The position numbers and the translations under genes are program-made. Below, in pieces: positions 1-9,100 of a stretch of 21,558 bases of DNA; the stretch's first letter is position 1, and the number at the start of each line of letters is the position of its first letter. The notes beneath the pieces are model-generated. The model was not told where the DNA came from. It was given only the letters and a program-made list of their open reading frames with translations, and searched no databases. The stretch is from Priapulus caudatus (Eukaryota; Priapulida; Priapulimorpha; Priapulimorphida; Priapulidae): contig NW_014577101.1 of assembly GCF_000485595.1 (NCBI RefSeq), forward strand, positions 326,428-347,985, given 5' to 3'.

Positions 1-133
1 GAGGCTGAAGGCGCTGGCAGAGGATGGTTACTACTACAAGGGCACCGTCGTCGGTCACTTCGGACGTGGCGACGACGCTGGGTACGAGATCGACGTCGTG
101 GGCCGCAGCGTGCAGCGGTACAGCTGGGATAAG
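1..133 (+). CDS. tp53bp1: Exon: second Tudor fold of 53BP1 homologue
   Basis: Frame 2 reads 44 residues, starting RLKALAEDGYYYKGTVV, followed by GHFGRGDDAGYEIDVVG and ending in YSWDK before donor gtgagg. This matches the second Tudor barrel of human 53BP1, which has the same 'ALxEDxYxxxGxVxGH' spine. The aromatic cage that grips H4K20me2 belongs mostly to the first Tudor fold, which is not present here. Base 1 is the last base of the preceding codon, so the exon starts upstream of the window. The exon is clearly richer in GC than the surrounding introns. Confidence 0.8.
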
Positions 134-3100
134 GTGAGGAGGAGGAGGTGACGCGTGATAAGTTGGGTTTGCAATGTGTCACAGAGATTTTCGGCTCTAG
201 CGGGTGCTCTGTTTAAGTGCGGGGAACAATAGTGATTGAAGCTTCACAGTGCTTGCTTCTCTGCTATTTGAGTTCGTGCAACTCACTTGCACGTCCGACA
301 ATAACACATTGGACCTGGTCTGTATAAACTCCGAAGGGAAAGTCACATGCACTCTTTTTTCCAACATTCACAGTCGAATGCTAATGTTATTACAGCGTGG
401 CGAATGTGCGCTTCATAGCTCATGGTATGTATACGAAAAGAAGTTGCCAAGCATGCAAAACAGAAATCGGAATGTTAATTCGTCTCGCCTTTACTGGCCA
501 ATTAATCCACGTGACACTTCGTGCAGCACTACTGCCTATTTGACGCTCACGTCGCCGTACCGTATCTGTGTGCCACTAACGTAATGCTCGTGACCGGCCG
601 TCGCTAGGTGATGTTGTCTACGGAACAGGCGCAGGCGTATCTGGACGACGACTGCGGTGCTACAACGAGCTCTGGCACCCTGCCGCCTTTCGACATCAAT
701 TTGGGGAATTTGCTGCACGGCAAACGCTCGTGCAGAGGCAGGCAGGCCGGCATGGACGTGTCTGTGAGCGAGAGCAGGTTAGTATGTGCCCGAGGCGATC
801 TGCGCTATATTTGTTTTGCAAACATTTGTTTTGCTTGAAACACATTGTTTCGAGCTTTAAAACGTGTACGTGAAATACGCGATGGAGTTATATTGGCACT
901 AGTATCATACACTGTTGTGCGCTTGCGACATTGGAGCAGCTATTTCGATTACTCATTGCTTGTAGGTCTTTGAAGGCGTCTGCTGTCAAGACGAAACCTG
1001 CTTCGTCTAGTAAGAAAGGTGTGAAGCGTAAGGCCGGCGGAGGCGAGACGTCAGGAAGCGACTGCAACCCAGCTCCTCAGAAGTTGGTGATTTTGCAGCA
1101 GGAGATAGTGCTGACCCCTAAGAACTCGAGCACACCGACACTCGGTGAGTTTTCTTTCCGCGAAAACGTGCGTCTCCACCGGAGATGACGTGGGACGATA
1201 TTAACGTGCAGAAATCTGCAGATGCCATTCGCATAATCTTCAAAATGCGACATTCTCAACAGTGAATGTCGAGTGAATCCGACTAAAATGATCAGACTGT
1301 GTATAGTAACTAGCATGAATATATTTCCTCACTTCTTCTTATCCTCATGGTCCCCCGATGGGACATAAGGCTGTCCCTCAATTACTGCGAGTAGTATAAT
1401 TGTCCCCAATATATCGAATTTCCCAGATTTTTATTGAATTTTAAACTAATTTAAAAACACCTTTATATCAGCTAAGTTTGAGGATATGTTTAGTGCTGCT
1501 AATAAGGATTTTAGATCCCCTAGTGAAAAACTCAATAGTCAAACCTTTGTTAACAGACACCATAGAATGAACACCTATGAAGGACACTTTGAACATTTCC
1601 CTCAAGTGACCCATGTGTACATCGACTGTAAATACACCTCGTAAAGTTCGAGATATGCTGACTTCAGACAAATGCTCTGTAACCCACAGGTTTTGTTTAT
1701 TCGTAGGCAGCGAGATACGCTCCACAGGTGGGAGTAAGCATGCACCCAGCCCCGTGCCGCAATCGCCCCGTCGTACACCAAGGCGGGCCCGGGCTGCACA
1801 TGCCCTGCAGTTTGTTGAAGAAGCTGGTCCCATCTTCGCAAAAGGTATATAGGAATGTCCAATAGGAAATGTCCAAAGGATCCAATTTTATACTGAATAT
1901 GTAACTTTGTATAACAAATATGTAGTTATAAATAGTTATATAAGTAATATGGTACTAGTATAATTAGATCTAGAACTGCCTGGAGCGATTGACAGGTAGT
2001 TCTAGCCAATTGGACTTGCGATAGGGGTGTTCTAAAAGTGCTGCTTAGTAACGAAGAACCACAATGTTGACAACTTTGGTGTGCGAGCATGAAAAAACAC
2101 GTGTTTAGCTTGACTAGACTTACTAACTTACAATATGTAAATGCAGCATGGCCATTTTTAGCTCATCTGACATAGTCAGATGCAGCTTGTAGAATCGCAT
2201 GAGCGTGCGTCCATGCATTAACAGTTGGGCGCAAATCTTAACCGCTTGACGTACGGTCACGATATTCGGGACGTTGGGGGGGATCGTCAAAACGAGTTGG
2301 GATGTCAAAAGCTGGGGGGCAAAGGTCAAAGTTTAAGAGGTGTAAAAGAAGGAACATTTCCTCCTTAACATAAGGTATAGGGAGGAAATGCAGAATTGCG
2401 GCACAAATCTAAACGGCTCGACCTAGGCTCGTGATAGTCGGTGTATAGCATCATGGTAGGAAAAGCCATCACTGTGCCGAAATTGTAGGTCACAGGTCAA
2501 AGGTCAATGGGGCACGGGCGCGCCGCTTTTCGAACATTACTTCTGAGGACACTGGTCTGACGGAGCGATTGAACACAAATTTTCTTGTTTCAGCCGGCTG
2601 ACCTAGCATTTTTATGCTTACCTTGCAAAGCGAACACTGCAAATGTACATTTCTGCCTGACATGCGAAGAGTAGTGTGCGGATAAACACTTTTGACCCTC
2701 AAAGGGGGTTAAACATTGATGTTGTTTGCTCAACTCGCGTTGGCGAGTCTGTGGTTGTGAAACTCCATTTTATACAGTGAATTACACACATAACCTCACT
2801 TACTTGAACAACTGCTTACTTAGAGATACATGAGATGACTTATATTAATGAAGATTCTGATAGTGTTCATTATGAATAGTCTGGAAATACCAGTCACTAG
2901 CACTCAAATAATATACCACAGGAGCTGAGGCTCGCGGATTTCCAGACTCTCTTTTAATTTCTCATCAAATTTTGGCACAATATGACGCAGTGTGTACGTT
3001 CTTGAGAGCTTATTACGGTCGCCACTAATCAATGGCCTACCTTGTACTCGAAATTAGTTTACATGATATTTGCTATCGTACTTGCTGGTAAATTAAAATG

Positions 3101-6100
3101 TAATCTTGGACGAGCTGCTCTGGTTTGTATTCAACATATGAGCTATTTTAACGGAGCCAGATGTGCCCTTGCAAGGGGTTTAATGTACGGCTTATTACCT
3201 GACAACATAGAATCACGTTATGTATGTAATAATATGGTAATTATTGCCTGTCTGCTTTTTGCAATCCGTCGTCACGTGCCCCTGACAGCTGCCATTGCTG
3301 CAATGCATTTTGGCTACGATGCAGAGATGGCCTTTTGATAGGCGGCCCGCCATTCCTAATCGCGAATTTTTCACTTACACTAGTTTGAAGTGTTCTTTTT
3401 TGAGGTTAGAATGAACATATGTTATCGGGACATTGTATATGCACAAATGAATTTATTCAGCAGCAACACCAGACACCAGATGAGCCTGTCGCTCGCGGCA
3501 CTTTGTTAATTCTCTTGGATAGATTGGTTATTATGTCAATTTGCTTAATCTGCGTGATGTACTGAATGTGTACTAGTAGTCAGGGAGCAAATGTCGCAAA
3601 TTCCCATGGGAATTCCAGGCGTAAAGCCAAAAGCTAGGCTAGAATGTGTCGCAGGGAACCATATGGACATGAAATATATGTTGGGCAACATTGAAACTTG
3701 CACCGCGGGCTATTTTAGGGGGTGTATTTTAGAAACAAACAACCAAATTTTTCAGCATGGAAACGAGGCTCTGATATATAAATAGCTATAAACTTATTTT
3801 ATTTTCCATAAATTCGGTCCAAACTTTTCCGCGATTACAAACCTCAGCGAGCTTGGACATGGCTAGATTATATCATTCCACTAAAACGATCACATGACTA
3901 TCGGGGCACGAAATACGAGGCTGCTGATATATAATTTGCTATAACTTTCTTTTTATTTTCAATAAAATTCCGGCGCCAAACTTTCAAGCGATTATCTAAC
4001 CTCAGGAGTTGGACATGGCTAGACCATAAAGCCTAAATGGATCATGCACTGCATTATAAGGATCAGTCCTCATCACCTTCTGAATTGTAGAGTCAGAACC
4101 TCAATGTACTCGGCTCTTCTAGGCGATTCTCGCCATAGGTCACTGTCCTCCCGGAGCAGCCACAATTGTTCAGTAGTTCAGTAGTTGAGGTTTAGCTTTT
4201 GCACGTGAAACGGTTCGTTGAGCACCGACTTGCTAAGCAATTGCACTTGACCAACTCAATAACAGCATCTGGTGCGGGAGACAAGCTCGTCATCACGGGT
4301 ACCCAGGTATCGCCTTCTAGCTTCCAGCCATACTCTTCTGGGAAAGGAAGTTGTGGATTCGCTACAAAATCGGTACTCCATACTTTCTCTTGATAGCAGG
4401 CTCTCTTTATACCTTCGCGAAGTGCGGCATGGGTGGGTGGCAACTTCTCTGATTGCGCTTCAATTTTCCGGAAAAGGGACCACTTGAGCTTCTTGACATT
4501 AGCGATGCTTGATTTGGGGGCGTAGACCTTGCATACAAGCCTCTCGAGAGTATTGAGCGTCTGCACCGTCGGCTGATTTGGAAAACCCATGTTTGCGAGA
4601 GCGTCAAAAACTTCTTCATCTGATTCTGGGAAGATCTTCCACTACGTGGCCTTTCCTTTGCCAGCAAAACAACCAGTAACATCAGCACCACTCAATGCAT
4701 GAAGGCCGGGTAACGCTGCTACCTTCTGATGACCAAGAGCTTGTGCTATGGGCTGTAGCCTGATAACCCGTCGTTGCTGCCCAGTTCCTGTAACAAAGTT
4801 GATGTTGCTACAAAGTTCAGGGCATTGTCTCATGCACAAAATAAAGACATCCGTATCCGGAGATATGGATTTCTGTAGCTCCTTGTCTAGTAGCATCAAT
4901 GGCGTGCAGCATGATCTTCATGTCTGCTTCCTCCTGACTACTGCGAAGGTGCGCGACATCTCGATGGGTTGCTTTACATTCACACCCCCAGGCGACAACG
5001 AGATCCTTGCCCTTTTTTTCTGCTCTCTGAAGTACCTTGGCTGCAAGATATTCCGTCAACTTCATCTTGGTCTTGGTGTGTGACAGTATGCTTTTCATCG
5101 GGACCTTTGCTATATGAGTCGTGTCTGATATTCGGTAGTAAATCGGCGCTTGATCTCCCTGCCGAAGGACGCGTGTAGCTGACTTTAAGGACGAGGGAAC
5201 ATCGTAACGGTCAAAAACCAAATGAATCTCTTCTCTTTCGGAGAACTTGAAGAGAAGCTTGTCAGTGAAGTGTTCGGCAAGTTGAGCGCACGTAGCTATG
5301 CAGGCCGGTTTGTCCAGCGATTGCAGCTCCGCCATTCCATCCACAATGACTGCCTTCTTTCGATGCACCGGGAGTCTTGCCTCATCAGTCTCATCAGTGG
5401 AAGAGACAGCTGGCGCCTCCATAATCTTTCTCAACCAAGCTCATCAGCGTACTCTTGTTTAGTCAATGTAGCATCACATCATCAGCAGCAAAGAGGGACC
5501 TCGGAACCACAGAAAACTCGTACTGGCCAATTGCTTCTTGTATGTTGATTTCCACTGGCACACCACCATCATCCGGGCAAACAGGCTTCTGTCCTCTTGT
5601 AACTCAACTACCTTGTTCTTCACGGCAACCCTGGTCTTCTTTAGAGTAGTCTTCCAAGTTAGAAGCTTGCGTTTCTTCATGGGAGATCACAGATTGACAT
5701 TGGCTTTCTGGATGCGTTCTGACACGAATGTGTTAAGGAGTTTGGCTCCCTCGCTACTCTGTGCACAGAGGTTCTGTTTCGTTTCCTCAGATACTACCAC
5801 TTTAGTGACAATATTGAACAAGTCATCTCCAGACTGATCTAATGGGTTAGTGTAGCTTGCGATTGTTGCGATCAGCTTGTTGACATTCTTCTGTTCTTGG
5901 GACAATGTGGCGGTGGTAAGCTTGTGATGATGACTAAGGATTTTGGAGTGTAAGTGATTGGACGCGCCTGCCATATCTCTCGCTTGCTTGGCCAACTGAG
6001 CCAGTTCTGGAGCAATCAAAAAGAACTTTGTGCAGGCATTAGGATTCAGGGTTATACCAACTAATCTTCCACTGACTTTCATCGAGCGATTGAGATGCTC

Positions 6101-9100
6101 CAGGGCGTTGTCTGCACCAAGCCCACAGAAAGGAACGACGGGGTTCTTGTTCACAATCCAGTTGCCATTCTTAAACTCGCTGTAGGTGTCGGGGTCACTT
6201 GTCTCGAGAGACTTCATTTCTGCGAGATACAGATGGATCATCCTAGCGTAGTTAAGTCGATCATGGGCGAAGAAGGACTTTGTGAACCTTTCGAGGGCCT
6301 TTAGGTGGAGATCCCAGTCAGCAGTATGAACGGCGCGAATAAACATCATCAACTCTAAAACCATTTCCATGTACCTCCGAAAGACCTTGAACATTGGTTT
6401 GCTTGCGTGCTTCTCATCGAACTCTGACATTTTAGTCATGATATCCAATGTTTCTACAGCATCTGCCATGTTCTTGTGCGCCTGCGCTACATTTCCGCTC
6501 TCTCCGCTTGTGCAAGCTTCCTCCAACTCGCTCGCCAGCTGCGTCAGACGCCTTTTGGTTTCACCTGTTTCATGCTCCAGGAAGAATTGTTGGTAAAGGT
6601 TGAATAAGGCTTGCAAAGTTATAAGGTGTGCTGTTTCAGCTCTCTTAGTATGGTTACCCTCAACAATCTGTCTAACTGTTGATGAGCCATAGAGGTCAGA
6701 TTCAATCTAAGCCATGTCGATTCCGCTGCTCTTGATGTAAGCGCCGATGGTCTTCACTGGGCCATGACGATATGCAACTCGCCAGTGCGTAGAATCAGGT
6801 TGCTGAGGTCACCTCGAGCCATCTGCACTTGGCATACTAAGCAAAACCGCCGGGATTTATCATCTTCTGCCATAGCATCCATAGTTTCAACAAGAACACA
6901 TCTGCTTGAACTGTAAGTCAAAATGGCAGTCTAATAATGTCAGAGCCTTGATTTCGTGCCAGATATGTCACGTGATCGTTTTAGTGGAATATTATGATCT
7001 AGCCATGTCCAAGTCGCTGAGGTTAGTAATCGCTAAAAGTTTGGCCTAATTTTATTGAAAATAAAAAAAAGTTATAGCAATTTATATATCAGAGCTTCGA
7101 TTTCGTGCCAGATATGTCACGTGATCGTTTTAGTGGAATATTATGGTCTAGCCATGTCCAACTCGCTGAGGTTAGGAATCGCTGAAAGTTTGGCCGAATT
7201 TTATTGAAAATAAAAAAGTTATAGCTATTTATATATCAGAGCCTCGTTTCCATGTTGAAAAATGGTGTTGTTTCTAAAACACCCCCTAAAATAGCCCGGT
7301 GCAAGTTTCAATGTTGCCAACATATATTTTCATGTTCCATATGGTCTCCTTGACACATGTAGCATAGCTGTTTGCTTGTAGCCTGAATTTCCCACGGGAT
7401 TACATTTGCTCCCTGACTGATGCATCCAGTTGAGCAGGCTACCGAGACATTCTTTAATAGTTGGACATGCAAACGTTACACGCAGGCAGCACACTGTTTG
7501 CGGGGATGACATTCATTTTGACGAAAGCTGATCCGAGTGGCTCGGTATTGGCAGAAGACGAGAAGGAAGGCACCAGTGCAACGTCAACAGACTGCAGTTC
7601 GATTGAAGGTCTGATGCTTTGATGGGTTGATATGCTAGGCTTAAAAGAATATATAAGGCTTAAGAGTGCAGCTTGAAGGGCAGTATGGAAAACGTGGCAT
7701 GTATGAGAAAATGTGAATTTATCATATAAATGTGCCCTCTCCCCGACTGCAAATTTGGTCTATTTCAAAAGATCTGCCAAATATGCATACAAAGATTTAC
7801 CAGCAAATTTGATTCAACAGTTCGTAGTGTCAATGTCAACCTCGGGCAGACCAACACTCATTTACCTTTATTGCAGTATAGATTAATTAAATTGTTGTTT
7901 GTTGTTCCAGCTACACCACGAGTGACAGTCGATTTTAATAAAGATCACATTACCAAGCAGATTAAGGCAGGAGGTGGAAAAATCTTTAAAAAGTTTGAAC
8001 AGAATCAGGTATATTACTGAGGAATAACACGGTCATTCACATAATAGATTTATTCTGCATGAAAAGCATCGCAGATATATGTTTTGATTAGTTTGCATGA
8101 TGGTTATCGCTCGTATCACACTAGCCAGTCATTTGTCTGCTAAGTATCCAACAGCTGAAAACTCCAGGTGCTACCAATTAAGTACCATCATGTGTTGTGT
8201 GTGTTGCTCTTGTTGTGTTTCTTCGCCTAAACAAAGGATGACACATCCATGTTAATTAGTATATTGAAAGTAGCTCTTTTCTAAAGTCACAGCCCAGGCA
8301 TAAGAAGTAGGCAGCTCTTTGTGCTGAAATCACTGCAGTGGTTGCAGCAAAGACACGATGGCACCTGGCCTTTAGCCTAGATAGTGGAAACCTAGCAGTA
8401 TCTCTCTACGTTGCTGGCAGGTGGTTCTCATCGTTTTACGTGTATGCGTGCATGATTGCACACGTCAGTTAGGCTGGACTTGTCACATTTCAGGCAACGG
8501 CGGAGAATTTCTACCTCATTGCGGACACGTTCTGTAGAACGGCAAAGTACCTGCAGGCGTTGGCATGTAGCATCCCCTGCGTGTCGCACAGGTGGATCCA
8601 CGACAGCTGCTGTTTTGTAGGCATTACTATGGCCACGTGCTGCATGTTGTAAAAATAAGACAATAAAAAACGAAAAATAACTTTTGTTCAACCCCATAAT
8701 ACTATGTAATGACTTTATGCATTAATGGGTTGTAGAATCTAAAATTTAGTATAATCATGTATGGTGGGGGGCCATGTTACAGAATCAACTGCAGGACTAC
8801 AGGGGATACATTCTTCCAGCTGGGCAGAATATTCTGACAGGCAAACCTGTGGAATGGTGAGTTGTCAGTCTTCACCATTGCTAATAACTTTAAAATATGG
8901 CGCCTGGTGAGGTAGTAAAGCCTGCGTGCCATACACAGTAGCGTTTGGTTGTCTGCGTTGCCGTCCTTTGTGACGTCTATTTTAAAACCCTTGGCAGTAA
9001 CCAAGATGGTTCCCTGGCGTACAAGTGTGAGAAAAAGCCACCTCCATGTCTATCCTCCCCATCCGTGCCCACTAACAGGTTTATGCTTCGCCCGATTTCG

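Larger units (their letters stand above)
4063..6892 (-). pseudogene. Transposon protein relic: XPG/FEN-like nuclease with Cys-rich tail, copy A
   Basis: The likely original start is ATG at 6892 (MDAMAEDDKSRRFCLVCQ) and the end TGA at 4063-4065, about 940 codons. Reading 5' to 3' on the minus strand: a helical N-terminal region with FFAHDRLNYARM and ALEHLNRSMKVSG; then a nuclease-like region with VIVDGM, VFDRYD, SQEEAD, PDTDVFIL and LSGADVTGCFAGKGKAT. These match the order of acidic metal-binding residues and the helix-turn-helix loop of XPG/FEN nucleases. The tail has LVKCNCLASRCSTNR. Lesions seen: frameshift near 6757, TAG 6707-6709, TGA 5687-5689, frameshift near 5555, TGA 5463-5465, frameshifts near 5423 and 4865, TAG 4642-4644, frameshift near 4180. 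The copy cannot make a full protein. Longest intact pieces are 5687-6616 and 4817-5434. Confidence 0.75.
3578..7418 (-). mobile_element. Academ-like DNA transposon with XPG-type nuclease, copy A (degenerate)
   Basis: The element is bounded by inverted ends: agtcagggagcaaatg at 3578 and its reverse complement ending at 7418. The inverted arms are about 450 bp (3578-4028) and 480 bp (6940-7418), with internal ~148-bp repeats. Between them lies one decayed minus-strand coding region. The motifs fit an XPG/FEN-type nuclease plus a terminal cysteine cluster, the combination described for Academ transposons. Academ is reported to make 3-4 bp target duplications; I could not find a matching short duplication (left flank tagt, right flank gatg), so the exact ends or the family could be wrong. 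The right end lies only 67 bp before the acceptor-side exon start at 7486. It is antisense to the host gene. Confidence 0.75.

Noticed and set aside
249-584. 111-codon open frame with NTLDLVCIN, weakly like a LINE endonuclease segment
   Set aside because: It lies wholly in a well-supported intron, and only about nine residues look family-like.
3042-3338. 98-codon plus-strand open frame with hydrophobic stretches
   Set aside because: It lies in the indel-rich segment and is broken in the homologous stretch of copy B (about 12830-13110); it is most likely a product of sequence error.
3578-4030. CRISPR-like array from the regularly spaced subterminal units
   Set aside because: Units are ~148 bp, similar along their whole length and mirrored at the other end of the element, so they belong to a transposon arm; the DNA is also eukaryotic.
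4748-5083. Plus-strand open frames across the transposon coding region (also 5222-5548, 5538-5837, 6095-6304 and their copy B twins)
   Set aside because: They are antisense shadows of the minus-strand nuclease relic, which alone shows family motifs.
7411-7418. A target-site duplication flanking the transposon
   Set aside because: The short flanks at the two ends (tagt and gatg, or agt and act if the ends are moved) are not direct repeats, so no duplication is claimed.
7330-7512. 60-codon minus-strand frame beginning in the inverted repeat
   Set aside because: It runs through non-coding TIR and intron; part of it is antisense to the exon at 7486.
8428-8697. 89-codon minus-strand frame, repeated at 17957-18226
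   Set aside because: Antisense to the BRCT1 core exon at 8494-8616; the plus-strand reading matches 53BP1.
8777-9004. 75-codon minus-strand frame, repeated at 18307-18534
   Set aside because: Overlaps the exon at 8783-8856 in antisense; no family resemblance.
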